Shown here one piece after another: positions 1 through 7,260 of a stretch of DNA of 40,690 bases (positions within the stretch are counted from its first letter, which is position 1; every line of letters starts with the position of its first letter). The notes under the pieces are model-generated. The model saw nothing but the letters and a program-made list of their open reading frames with translations, was not told the DNA's origin and searched no databases. The DNA comes from an uncultured bacterium (GTDB lineage Bacteria; Verrucomicrobiota; Lentisphaeria; Victivallales; Victivallaceae), in NCBI GenBank assembly GCA_902783135.1, contig CACZPY010000302.1, forward strand, positions 1 through 40,690, in the 5' to 3' direction. A program made the translations under genes and the position numbers.

Positions 1-471
1 ATCCATCACGAAGGTGCTGCTGGCGCTCTTGATCCCCGGCGCGGTGCCGATGCAGTGGAACGCGGCGCGGAGCATGTCGGCGGTCGAGGCGATGCTGCCG
101 GCGACGAGCCCGTCGGCGAGACCGCGGCGGCACATCATCGCGCCGAAGTAGATGCGGCTCGAGATCATCTTGCGCGCCTTTTCGATCTCCAGCCCCTTCG
201 CCTTGCGCATTTCGTAGAGCTGCTGCGCGAACTCCTCGAAGAGCGGGCTCTGCATGTAGTCGAGACGCTCGAAGTTGGTCTTGGCGATCCCCGCCTCCTT
301 GCAGGCGGCGTCGATCTCGGCGTCGCTGCCGAGGACGATGATCCTGCCCACGACCTTTTCGGCGAGCGCCTTTTCGGCGGCGACGACGACCCGGGGATCC
401 TGCCCCTCGGGGAGCACGATGGTGCGCGCCACCTTGCGGGCGCGTTCGGCGAATTTTTCAATAGCGGCCAT
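1..471 (-). CDS. pta: Phosphate acetyltransferase, N-terminal part (cut by window edge)
   Basis: Interconverts acetyl-CoA and acetyl phosphate in the cytoplasm, the partner step to acetate kinase. Reading the minus strand from the ATG at 471 gives MAAIEKFAERARKVARTIVL and continues open to base 1 (157 codons). It carries the PEGQDPRVVVAAEKAL and GLADGLVAGS stretches typical of the PTA_PTB family N-terminal lobe. The protein begins directly with the catalytic domain, so this is the short form without the DRTGG/P-loop N-terminal extension of E. coli Pta. An AAGGAG ribosome site lies just upstream (about 475-483), and ackA ends 14 bp before the start, so the two genes are one transcript. A phosphate butyryltransferase is possible on this partial sequence, but the neighbour favours Pta. 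Confidence 0.9.
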   Translation of the reverse strand, partial: MAAIEKFAERARKVARTIVLPEGQDPRVVVAAEKALAEKVVGRIIVLGSDAEIDAACKEAGIAKTNFERLDYMQSPLFEEFAQQLYEMRKAKGLEIEKARKMISSRIYFGAMMCRRGLADGLVAGSIASTADMLRAAFHCIGTAPGIKSASSTFVMD

Positions 472-484
472 TTTTAATATCTCC

Positions 485-1684
485 TTATTTGGAAACGATG
501 GATTCGGTATTCTTGGCGATCATAAGTTCTTCGTCGGTGGGCATCACGATCGCTTTCCACGCGCTGTCGTCGGTGGAGATCACGCCCTGCTTGCCGAAGC
601 ACGCTTCGTTGCGCGCCTCGTCGAGGCGGATGTTCAGCGCGGAAAGTCCCGCCATGATGCGCCTGCGGATCGGACGCGAAAATTCGCCGATGCCGCCCGT
701 GAAGGCGATCGCCTCCGGACCGCCGATCAGCACGTAGTACGCACCGATGTACTTCACGATCCGGCGGACGAACATCTTGATCGCCAGCGACGCCTGCTCG
801 TTGCCCTTTTCCTCGGCGTCGAGCATGTCGCGCATATCGCCGGTGCCGATGCCGCCCACGCCGAAAAGTCCGGATTTCTTGTTCAATATGGTGTCGACTT
901 CACGCGGGGTGCTGCCGAGTTCGATCATGCGGACCACCGCGGCGGGATCCATGTCGCCCGCGCGGGTTCCCATCATCAGACCTTCGAGCGGGGTCAGCCC
1001 CATCGTCGTGTCGATGACCTTGCCGTTCTTGATCGCCGCCATGCTGCAGCCGTTGCCGAGGTGGCAGGTGATGATGTTGGTATCTTCTATCTTGCGGCCG
1101 AGGAACTTCGCCGTCGCCAGCGTCACGTAGTGGTGACTGGTGCCGTGGAAGCCGTACTTGCGGATGGCGTACTTGGTGTAGTACTCGTAGGGGATCGCGT
1201 AGAGGTACGCCTCGGGGGGCATGGTCTGGTGGAACTGGGTGTCGAAGACCGCCACGTTGGGCACGCCGGGCATGGCGGCTTCGCAGGCTTCGATGCCGGC
1301 AAGGTTCGCCGGGTTGTGGAGCGGCCCGAGCGGGAAGCACTCGCGGATGACCGCCTTGATCTTGTCGTCGACGAGCACCGGAGCGGTGATCTTCTCGCCG
1401 CCGTGAAGCACCCGGTGACCGATCGCGCCGATCTCGGAGAGCGACTTGATCACGCCGTTCTCGGGATCGACCAGTTTGGCGCAGATCTCCTTGAAGGCGC
1501 CGACGTGATCCGGCACCTTTATCACGCCCTCGAACTTGAACCCGTCGGGGCGCTTGTAGATGAGGTTGGGACTGTCGGTCCCCAGACGCTCGAAGACGCC
1601 CTTCGCGAGCACCCGCTGGTCCTCCATCTGGAAGAGCGTGAACTTCATCGAACTCGATCCGGCATTGATGACTAATACTTTCAT
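485..1684 (-). CDS. ackA: Acetate kinase
   Basis: Transfers phosphate between acetyl phosphate and ADP/ATP, making ATP and acetate in fermentation. The protein is 399 residues, normal for the family. It starts with the signature VLVINAGSSSMKF, followed by HRVLHGGE, the HLGNGCSM phosphate-binding loop, the MMGTRAGDMDP segment and FTGGIGE near the C-terminus. An in-frame ATG exists 60 bp further upstream (1744), but the family signature begins at residue 2 of the 1684 start, so I chose 1684. A GGGAG stretch lies 15 bases upstream of it. The gene follows infA at a short distance and leads into pta, the usual ackA-pta pair. Confidence 0.96.
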   Translation of the reverse strand: MKVLVINAGSSSMKFTLFQMEDQRVLAKGVFERLGTDSPNLIYKRPDGFKFEGVIKVPDHVGAFKEICAKLVDPENGVIKSLSEIGAIGHRVLHGGEKITAPVLVDDKIKAVIRECFPLGPLHNPANLAGIEACEAAMPGVPNVAVFDTQFHQTMPPEAYLYAIPYEYYTKYAIRKYGFHGTSHHYVTLATAKFLGRKIEDTNIITCHLGNGCSMAAIKNGKVIDTTMGLTPLEGLMMGTRAGDMDPAAVVRMIELGSTPREVDTILNKKSGLFGVGGIGTGDMRDMLDAEEKGNEQASLAIKMFVRRIVKYIGAYYVLIGGPEAIAFTGGIGEFSRPIRRRIMAGLSALNIRLDEARNEACFGKQGVISTDDSAWKAIVMPTDEELMIAKNTESIVSK

Positions 1685-1740
1685 TCGGACTTCGTTTTCA
1701 CTCCCTGTGATTTTTTGGTTGTATTCTCGTTGCCGAAAAT

Positions 1741-1959
1741 TCACTTCTTGCGGAACACTATGCGCCCCTTGTTGAGGTCGTAGGGCGACATTTCCAGCGT
1801 CACCGCGTCGCCGGGCAGGATGCGGATGAAGTTCATCCTCATCTTGCCCGAGATATGCGCGTCCACGATATGGCCGCCCTGGATCTCCACTTTGAACATG
1901 GTGTTGGGCAACAGTTCCTTGACTACGCCCTCGACCCGAATCACATCGTCTTTTGCCAC
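1741..1959 (-). CDS. infA: Translation initiation factor IF-1
   Basis: A 72-residue S1-like OB-fold protein that binds the 30S A site during initiation. Near-canonical IF-1 sequence: [19 protein letters not shown], then a [20 protein letters not shown] core and the C-terminal [13 protein letters not shown]. The start lies inside the 3' end of map (19-bp overlap), which implies translational coupling. The neighbourhood adk-map-infA is the tail of the classical spc ribosomal-protein operon. Here it continues into ackA rather than into rpmJ/rpsM. Confidence 0.98.
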   Translation of the reverse strand: MAKDDVIRVEGVVKELLPNTMFKVEIQGGHIVDAHISGKMRMNFIRILPGDAVTLEMSPYDLNKGRIVFRKK

Positions 1960-2711
1960 GTTAAAATCTCCGGTTCGTTATCGGTTATGAGAATTTGATG
2001 TTCGAAATGCGCGCTCAGACTGCCGTCGCGGGTACGGGCGGTCCAGTGGTCGTGACGGTCGAGCACCACGTGCCAGTCGCCGGCGGTGAACATGGGTTCG
2101 ATGCAGATCACCATTCCGGGCAGCAGCGGGGCGCCGCGTCCGCGCCCGGTGAAGTTCGGCACTTCGGGCGGTTCGTGGAGCTTGATGCCGCAGCCGTGTC
2201 CGACATAGTCGGTGACGACCCCGAGTTTGCGGCGTTTGGCGACCTGTTCGACCGCGTGCGAGATATGCGATATGGTGTCGCCGCATTTCGCCGCGCGGAT
2301 CCCGGCATTGAGCGCTTCGCGCGTGCCCTCCATGAGATTGCGCTTTTCATCGGTCATCGGGGCGAAGGTGAAAGTCAGCGCGGTGTCGCCCACGGCGCCG
2401 TCGATCATGACGCCGACGTCGATGCTCACGAGGTCGTCGTCCTGAATGATCCGCTCGGGCACGCCGATGCCGTGCACGACTTCGTCATTGATCGAGATGC
2501 AGACGTTGCCGGGGTAGCCGCAGTAGTTCAGAAAGGCGCTTTTGCCGCCGGTCTCGCGGATCAGCGCCCCCGCCGCCTGATCGAGTTCCCACGTGGACAT
2601 CCCCGGGCGGGCGACCGCCGCCAGCTGGTCGCGCAGCCACCCCGACGCCTGCGCGGCGCGGCGGATGCGGATTATTTCCTCGGGGGTGTGGATGATATAC
2701 GAACGGGGCAT
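1941..2711 (-). CDS. map: Type I methionine aminopeptidase
   Basis: Removes the N-terminal methionine from nascent proteins in the cytoplasm, using a dinuclear metal centre. At 256 residues it is the short type Ia form without an N-terminal zinc finger. Visible family elements are [25 protein letters not shown] (split here by position: the first metal Asp lies in the SIDVG segment, residues about 94-98), then [16 protein letters not shown] with the catalytic His, the late CIEPMF metal Glu, and FEHQILIT near the end. It lies 3 bp after adk and overlaps infA, so it is part of the adk-map-infA transcript. Confidence 0.97.
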   Translation of the reverse strand: MPRSYIIHTPEEIIRIRRAAQASGWLRDQLAAVARPGMSTWELDQAAGALIRETGGKSAFLNYCGYPGNVCISINDEVVHGIGVPERIIQDDDLVSIDVGVMIDGAVGDTALTFTFAPMTDEKRNLMEGTREALNAGIRAAKCGDTISHISHAVEQVAKRRKLGVVTDYVGHGCGIKLHEPPEVPNFTGRGRGAPLLPGMVICIEPMFTAGDWHVVLDRHDHWTARTRDGSLSAHFEHQILITDNEPEILTWQKTM

Positions 2712-2714
2712 GAT

Positions 2715-3380
2715 CTATTCCAATTCCTCTGCGATCCGTTTCATCATGGCGGGGATGGTGTCCGCCGCGACGGCGAAGAGCAGACCGTTTTTGCGGTAGT
2801 AGTCGACGAGAGGGGCGGTCTGACCGTAGAATACCTTGAGCCGCGACTTGGCGGTCTCGAGCGAGTCGTCGGGGCGCTGGAAAAGTTCGCCGCCGCAAAT
2901 GTCGCAGACGCCCTCTTGTTTGGGCGGGCGCGAGATCTTGTTGTAGATGGCGTCGCACTTGCGGCAGTTCATCCGGGCGGTCAGGCGGCGCAGCAGCGTT
3001 TCGTCGTCGACTTCGAAGAAAACCACCGCATCGATGTTGAGTTCGAGTTCGCGCAGGGCGTCTTCCAGAAGTTCCGCCTGCCGGATGGTACGCGGGAACC
3101 CGTCGAGGATGAAACCCCGGCGGCAGTCCGGTTCGGCGATGCGGCGGCGCACCATGCCCGCGACGAGTTCGTCGGGGACGAGCTGCCCGGACTTCATCAG
3201 CGCCTCCGCCTGTTTCCCGGCGGGGGTTTGGGCGGCGACTTCGCCGCGCAGGATGTCGCCGGTGGAGATGTGGGCGATGTGGTATTTGGCGACCATCTCC
3301 TTGGCGATGGTCCCCTTGCCGGCGCCGGGAGCGCCGAGGAAGATCAGATTTTTTCTGCGGAGTTCCGGTATGTCGCTCAT
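2715..3380 (-). CDS. adk: Adenylate kinase (zinc-lid, long form)
   Basis: Catalyses ATP + AMP = 2 ADP in the cytoplasm. The 221-residue protein has the P-loop GAPGAGKGT at about residues 16-24, ISTGDILR, the GFPRTIRQAE AMP-binding segment and a long LID domain. The lid carries two CxxC pairs, CRKC and CDIC, which is the Zn-binding lid seen in many Gram-positives, Thermus and PVC bacteria but absent from E. coli Adk. It lies between hisS (21 bp upstream) and map (3 bp downstream). In the classical spc operon secY occupies the upstream position that hisS holds here. Confidence 0.97.
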   Translation of the reverse strand: MSDIPELRRKNLIFLGAPGAGKGTIAKEMVAKYHIAHISTGDILRGEVAAQTPAGKQAEALMKSGQLVPDELVAGMVRRRIAEPDCRRGFILDGFPRTIRQAELLEDALRELELNIDAVVFFEVDDETLLRRLTARMNCRKCDAIYNKISRPPKQEGVCDICGGELFQRPDDSLETAKSRLKVFYGQTAPLVDYYRKNGLLFAVAADTIPAMMKRIAEELE

Positions 3381-3401
3381 GTTCAGATCCCCTCCATCGG
3401 A

Positions 3402-4667
3402 TCAACGCGTTTGCGCCGTTTCGCGGCGGATATGTTCGAACAACTGACCGTCGGATATTTCGATCTGGCTGCCGTCGGACATGTTTTTCACGACCGCCAC
3501 GCCGCGCGCCGCCTCGTCGCCGCCGCGGATCACCGCGAAACGGGCGCCGGACTTGTTGGCGCCGCGCAGCTGCGCCTTGAAGGAACGATCCTCCAGCTCC
3601 AGCGCGACCTTCAGCCCGCTTTCGCGGAGTCGGTTCGCCAGCGCGAGGTTGGCGATCCGCGTTTCCGGCGTCAGCCCTACGAGGTAGACCGCCGCGTTCT
3701 CGGCATTATTGGTCTTTTCGAGCGCCTGCCGCGCCAGGAGCAGACGCTCCACTCCGGCGGCGAATCCGACTCCCGGCACCGGACGGTTCTGCCCGGGCAG
3801 GAAGAGTTCGTAGCGCCCGCCGCCCGCGATGGCGGTCTGCGCGCCGAGCGCCGGATGGGTCAGCTCGAAGACGGTATGCACATAGTAGTCCAGCCCGCGC
3901 ACGAGCCGCGGTTCCACGCGGTAGGCGACGCCCAGCGTGTCGAGGGCGCGGCGGACGCTCGAAAAGTATTCGCGCGACTCCGGCGAGAAGTATTCGAGAT
4001 ACTCGGGGGCTCCGGCGATGATCTTGCCGCACGCTTCCTGCTTGCAGTCGAGGATGCGCCAGATGTTGCGTTCGAGGCGGGTTCGGCAGTCGTCGCACAT
4101 TTCGCCGATGTGTTTGGAAAAGTACTCGCGCAGCACCTTTTCGGCGGCGGGGCGGTCTTCGCGGACGCCGCGGGTGTTGATCACGAGTTCGGCGTCGGCG
4201 AGACCGATGCGGTTCAGAAACGCGCGGAGCATCGCCAGACACTCGGCGTCGAGCAGCGGCGCGCAGCGGCCGACGTTTTCGACTCCGATCTGATGGAACT
4301 GGCGGCGGCGCCCGGCGGCGGGGCGTTCGCCCCGGAACATCGGTCCCATGTAGTAGACCCGCTGTTCGACGCCGTTCAGCACGTCGGTGTTGGAGAGCGC
4401 TCGCATCACCCCCGCCGTGCCTTCGGGACGCAGCGTCAGGCTGCGGCCGCCGCGGTCGGCGAAGGTGTACATCTCCTTCTGGACGACTTCGGTTTCGCCG
4501 CCCAGACCCCGCTGGAAGAGTTCGGTGTACTCGAAGACCGGGGTGCGCAATTCGCCGTAGCCGTAGCGCGAAAAGACTTCGCGGGCGGCGCTTTCCAAAA
4601 AGCGCCACTCGGAAGCTTCGTCCTCAAAGATGTCCGCCGTGCCCGGCGGTGGTGCGTAAGTCGCCAT
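3402..4667 (-). CDS. hisS: Histidyl-tRNA synthetase
   Basis: Class II aminoacyl-tRNA synthetase that charges tRNA-His. The 421-residue length is normal. Visible motifs are the motif 2 region MFRGERPAAGRRRQFHQIG, the histidine-specific RGLDYYVHTVFE, GGGRYE, the motif 3 block GVGFAAGVERLLL, and a C-terminal anticodon-binding domain (from about residue 325). GAGGG lies 4 bases before the ATG. The gene follows a long imperfect hairpin at 4725-4761 that separates it from the HU gene, and leads into adk after 21 bp. Confidence 0.97.
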   Translation of the reverse strand: MATYAPPPGTADIFEDEASEWRFLESAAREVFSRYGYGELRTPVFEYTELFQRGLGGETEVVQKEMYTFADRGGRSLTLRPEGTAGVMRALSNTDVLNGVEQRVYYMGPMFRGERPAAGRRRQFHQIGVENVGRCAPLLDAECLAMLRAFLNRIGLADAELVINTRGVREDRPAAEKVLREYFSKHIGEMCDDCRTRLERNIWRILDCKQEACGKIIAGAPEYLEYFSPESREYFSSVRRALDTLGVAYRVEPRLVRGLDYYVHTVFELTHPALGAQTAIAGGGRYELFLPGQNRPVPGVGFAAGVERLLLARQALEKTNNAENAAVYLVGLTPETRIANLALANRLRESGLKVALELEDRSFKAQLRGANKSGARFAVIRGGDEAARGVAVVKNMSDGSQIEISDGQLFEHIRRETAQTR

Positions 4668-4724
4668 GATCCCTCGAAACCAGTATTGCCGTAAACCGCC
4701 CGCGGCGGCGATCCCATAAAGCGT

Positions 4725-4761
4725 TTCACGCCCGACGAAAGATTTTTTCGTCAGGCGTGAA
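4725..4761 (-). terminator. Hairpin between the HU gene and hisS
   Basis: Bases 4725-4740 pair with 4746-4761 (15 Watson-Crick pairs with one C-A mismatch) around a 5-base loop. The hairpin lies in the 139-bp gap after the HU gene. On the minus strand it is not followed by a clean T-tract (the next bases read CGCTTTATGG), so it may be a weak terminator, a partial read-through attenuator for hisS, or an mRNA 3'-end stabiliser. Confidence 0.5.
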
Positions 4762-4806
4762 TTTCCGCATCGGTGTCGTTCTGAACCTTTTAGTTTCAGC
4801 TACGAC

Positions 4807-5106
4807 TTACTTTATCGAAGCGGTGTCGAGCTTTTCGACGGCTTCCTTGAGTTCCTTGCCGGCGCGGAATTTGACGACCGCGCGTTCCGGGATCTTGACC
4901 ACATCCTGCGGCTTGTTGGGGTTGCGACCCTTGCGCTCCTTGCGGACCTTGATCTCGAAGACGCCGAAGTTGCGCAGTTCGATGCTGCGGCCGGCGATCA
5001 GTTCTTCGGTGATGTAGTCGAGGGTCTTCTGCACGATCTCCGCGACGTCGTTCTGGACCAGATCGGTCTCGCGGGCGATTCTAACTACCAGGTCACGCTT
5101 GGTCAT
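4807..5106 (-). CDS. HU/IHF-family nucleoid protein
   Basis: A 99-residue histone-like DNA-bending protein that acts as a dimer on the nucleoid. It starts MTKRDLVVRIARETDLVQND, carries IELRNFGVFEIK in the first beta strands, and has GRNPNKPQDV at the tip of the beta arm, with the intercalating proline in RNP. The sequence is closer to IHF-alpha/HU of deep-branching bacteria than to E. coli HU, so I leave the subtype open. A strong AGGAAGTGGAAA leader precedes the ATG, and a promoter is visible at 5194-5224. Confidence 0.95.
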   Translation of the reverse strand: MTKRDLVVRIARETDLVQNDVAEIVQKTLDYITEELIAGRSIELRNFGVFEIKVRKERKGRNPNKPQDVVKIPERAVVKFRAGKELKEAVEKLDTASIK

Positions 5107-5193
5107 TTTCCACTTCCTTTTTGATAATTGATAGGATTAAGTTACGGATAAACGTATATTGTCCTTCGGCGGTGATTTTTTGCCGCTCGTCAT

Positions 5194-5224
5194 ATAATAT
5201 GCCGCCAAAACATCACATAGTCAA
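5194..5224 (-). promoter_or_regulatory. Predicted sigma-70 promoter of the HU gene
   Basis: On the minus strand TTGACT (5219-5224) is followed 17 bp later by CATATT (5196-5201). A TATTAT hexamer (5194-5199) overlaps it with a 19-bp spacer. The predicted start gives a leader of roughly 80 bases before the HU ATG at 5106. Confidence 0.55.
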
Positions 5225-5249
5225 GGTGTTTCCCGCAAAAATTTTTATT

Positions 5250-5283
5250 TTGACTTGAAAAAGGCGCCGCCACCGGATAATTT
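5250..5283 (+). promoter_or_regulatory. Possible promoter of the lactonase gene
   Basis: TTGACT (5250-5255) overlaps TTGAAA (5255-5260), and a GATAAT hexamer follows at 5276-5281. The spacings (20 or 15 bp) are off the optimum, so this is a weak call. It lies 40 bases before the start codon in the divergent gap with the HU gene. Confidence 0.35.
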
Positions 5284-5318
5284 TAAGCGTTTCAACGGGA
5301 GGCAGCAGGGAGAACCGA

Positions 5319-6347
5319 ATGGAGCGTCGTTTATTTTATATCGTCGGGTGCTCGCAGGAGCGGGACGGCGGGATCGCCGCGTGCGAAATCGGAGCGGGCG
5401 GCAAGGTCGAAATGCGTTCGTTCGCGCAACTGGGCGGCGCGAATTATCTGATACCCGCCGCGGACGGGAAGACGCTGTACGCGTCGGGCGGCGGCGCGGA
5501 TTTCCGCGGATACGTGGCGGCGCTGCGCGTCGGAAGCAATGGCGAACTCGCGCTGATGGACCGGGTCGATACGGACGGACTCGGCTGCTGCCATCTGTGT
5601 CTCGCGCCGGATGGCAGTCGCCTGTATGCGGCGAACTACCGCAGCGGCAGCGTCGCCGGATTCGTCATCGGAGCGGACGGCAAGGTGGGGGCGCGCCGCG
5701 AGTTCGACCAGCACACGGGGCACGGCGCGGACCCCGAGCGGCAGGCCGGTCCGCATGCGCACTTCTGCGGCTTCGACCCGGCGGGAAAGTTTCTGCTGGT
5801 CAACGACCTCGGGTTGGATACGGTATTCGCCTATCCCTACGACCCCGCGCGCGGGATCGACGTCGGCGCGGCGCTTAAAAATTCCGTTTCTCCCGCCGGT
5901 TCGGGACCGCGCCATTTGTGCTTCGAGCCGGAGGGAACGTGCCTGCTCGTGACCGAGATGGGCAATTCGCTCCAGCGCCTTGCCTACGGGGAGGGCAAAC
6001 TGTCGCTCCTCGCTTCGGTGTCGACGCTGCCCGCGGATACGGCGGTGCCGAGCAAGGCGGCGGCGCTGCGCATTTCGCCCGACGGGCGCTTCGTGCTGGT
6101 GAGCAACCGGGGGCGGGACTCCATCGCGGTTTTCGAGCGGCGGACGCTCGAAATGACGGCGTTGGTGCCGAGCGGGGGCAAAAGTCCGCGCGACTTCGCG
6201 TTTCTCGCCGACGGACGCACGGTGGCGGTCGCCAACGAGTTCGAGCCGAACGTCGTCTTCTTCGACTTCGACGCGCGGAACGGCACGCTGACGCCGACGG
6301 GCGAAACGCTCGTCATGGCGCGCCCGCTCTGCGTGCTGGCGCGCTGA
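5319..6347 (+). CDS. Seven-bladed beta-propeller lactonase family protein (6-phosphogluconolactonase-like)
   Basis: A 342-residue protein of the YbhE/Pgl lactonase family (PF10282 type), whose E. coli member hydrolyses 6-phosphogluconolactone. The sequence shows repeating blade motifs: NYLIPAADGKTLYASGG, CHLCLAPDGSRLYAANYRSG, HAHFCGFDPAGKFLLVNDLG, GPRHLCFEPEGTCLLVTEMG and LRISPDGRFVLVSNRGRDSI. The HAHF and GPRH segments match the conserved family positions around the central pocket. There is no signal peptide, so it is probably cytoplasmic. GGGAG lies about 9 bases before the ATG. It stands alone between a divergent HU gene and a convergent lipoprotein gene. The exact substrate is inferred from the family only. 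Confidence 0.85.
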   Translation: MERRLFYIVGCSQERDGGIAACEIGAGGKVEMRSFAQLGGANYLIPAADGKTLYASGGGADFRGYVAALRVGSNGELALMDRVDTDGLGCCHLCLAPDGSRLYAANYRSGSVAGFVIGADGKVGARREFDQHTGHGADPERQAGPHAHFCGFDPAGKFLLVNDLGLDTVFAYPYDPARGIDVGAALKNSVSPAGSGPRHLCFEPEGTCLLVTEMGNSLQRLAYGEGKLSLLASVSTLPADTAVPSKAAALRISPDGRFVLVSNRGRDSIAVFERRTLEMTALVPSGGKSPRDFAFLADGRTVAVANEFEPNVVFFDFDARNGTLTPTGETLVMARPLCVLAR

Positions 6348-6360
6348 CCACGCATCGGTC

Positions 6361-6414
6361 GCTCGCAGCCGCGCCGGCGCATAAGAAAAGGGCGGCTGCG
6401 AGCCGCAGCCGCCC
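6361..6414 (-). terminator. Intrinsic terminator with competing hairpins, convergent gene pair
   Basis: A perfect 11-bp GC stem pairs 6390-6400 with 6404-6414 around an AGC loop. On the minus strand it runs into CTTTTCTTAT, so it should end transcription of the lipoprotein gene at 6439. A second perfect pairing, 6361-6372 with 6392-6403 (12 bp), uses the same central arm and is mutually exclusive with the first. It lies between convergent stop codons. Confidence 0.75.
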
Positions 6415-6438
6415 CCGTAAGCGATTTCGATCGCCGGC

Positions 6439-7032
6439 TTACTTCAGATTGAGATTGATCGTCGGCTTGGGCGCGTCCTTCGCGTCCTTGCCGCAGGGAA
6501 GAGCCGGATTTTCTTCCGGGCTGATGTATTCGATCCGCTGCCACTGGTTCAATATGACCGGCTTGTTCACGAACTTCACCCCCTTGACCGTCGCCGGATA
6601 TCCCTTCGCCGTGCACTTGACCTGGGTGTAGAAGAGGTTGCTGTACACCGTGTATTCGTAGGTCGCGCCCAGCAGCTGGTCGGCGTTGCTCGCGGCGACG
6701 GCGTTGAATACCGCCGCCTTCTTGGCGTTGCCGATGCAGAGCTTGGTCGGCGAAAGCGTGTCGGCGAATCCGTCCATGGCGGTGCGCGAAAGATCCTCGT
6801 CCCACAGGCAGCACTTGCCCTCCGAGATGTGGAACATGCCGAGCACGACCTGAGCTTCGCCGGTCGCGGAGACCCGCTCCTTGGAAACCTCGTAATCGGT
6901 GCGGTACGTCGGCGAGGAGATCGATGCCGGACGGGCGAGATTGGCGGCGCCGCCGTCGCGGTAGACCGTGGTCGAACAGCCGGCGAGCAGCAGCGCGCCG
7001 GATACGAGCGAAAGCAGATGCAGACTCTTCAT
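6439..7032 (-). CDS. Predicted lipoprotein of unknown function
   Basis: A 197-residue protein starting MKSLHLLSLVSGALLLAGC, a lipoprotein signal peptide with an LLAGC lipobox (Cys19), so it is probably anchored in the outer membrane. I do not recognise the mature domain. It contains a conserved-looking core with EGKCCLWDEDLSRTAMD, CIGNAKKAAVFNAVAASNAD and LGATYEYTVYSNLFY, reminiscent of the small TRL-like lipoproteins but not assignable. An upstream in-frame ATG (7200) was rejected because GGAGAAGG precedes the 7032 ATG and the signal peptide starts there. A near-consensus promoter lies at 7151-7178 and a terminator follows at 6390-6414, so it is monocistronic. Confidence 0.85.
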   Translation of the reverse strand: MKSLHLLSLVSGALLLAGCSTTVYRDGGAANLARPASISSPTYRTDYEVSKERVSATGEAQVVLGMFHISEGKCCLWDEDLSRTAMDGFADTLSPTKLCIGNAKKAAVFNAVAASNADQLLGATYEYTVYSNLFYTQVKCTAKGYPATVKGVKFVNKPVILNQWQRIEYISPEENPALPCGKDAKDAPKPTINLNLK

Positions 7033-7150
7033 TCCTTCTCCAATGCCTTTCTGGTGCCCGGAAAACTCCGGATATGATGGTTGTCCCCGGAGCCCGCGAC
7101 CCGAAAGCGCCTGCGGCGTCGAGTCGACGCCGGGACTCCGATCCTGCCCT

Positions 7151-7178
7151 ACTATAGCATCCGCCGCGGGCTTTTCAA
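7151..7178 (-). promoter_or_regulatory. Predicted sigma-70 promoter of the lipoprotein gene
   Basis: On the minus strand TTGAAA (7173-7178), a 16-bp spacer, then TATAGT (7151-7156). The predicted leader to the ATG at 7032 is about 110 bases. Confidence 0.7.
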
Positions 7179-7203
7179 GACGGTATCTTGATATAAACAA
7201 ATA

Positions 7204-7238
7204 TTCGCGAAGCCGACCGCGATCGCCTTCGCCCCCGC
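7204..7238. repeat. Direct repeat copy downstream of the AIDA-repeat gene
   Basis: Bases 7212-7238 are identical over 27 bases to 10735-10761 inside pyrD. With 7204-7209 matching 10727-10732, the repeat spans 35 bases with 2 differences. It lies in the gap between the AIDA-repeat gene and the lipoprotein promoter. Confidence 0.8.
7207..7232 (-). terminator. Predicted terminator of the AIDA-repeat gene
   Basis: On the minus strand GCGAAG-G-CGA pairs with TCG-G-CTTCGC around a six-base loop, followed by GAATATTTGTTT. The stem has one internal G-G mismatch and the T-tract is interrupted. A second GC hairpin (7232-7238 with 7246-7252) lies just before it. Most of the stem is made from the 27-bp repeat shared with pyrD. 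Confidence 0.45.
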
Positions 7239-7260
7239 TTTACCGGCGGGGGAGGCGGGA

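Noticed and set aside
275-1675. Long plus-strand open frame opposite ackA (466 codons)
   Set aside because: It is a shadow of ackA/pta on the other strand. Its composition is Arg/Ala/His/Asp-rich and it has no family motif.
1995-4694. Long plus-strand open frame (899 codons) opposite infA-map-adk-hisS
   Set aside because: High GC leaves stop-free antisense frames. Four recognised genes occupy the other strand.
5193-5198. Perfect plus-strand TATAAT
   Set aside because: No matching -35 lies 16-18 bp upstream, and the hexamer is explained by the palindromic minus-strand -10 of the HU promoter.
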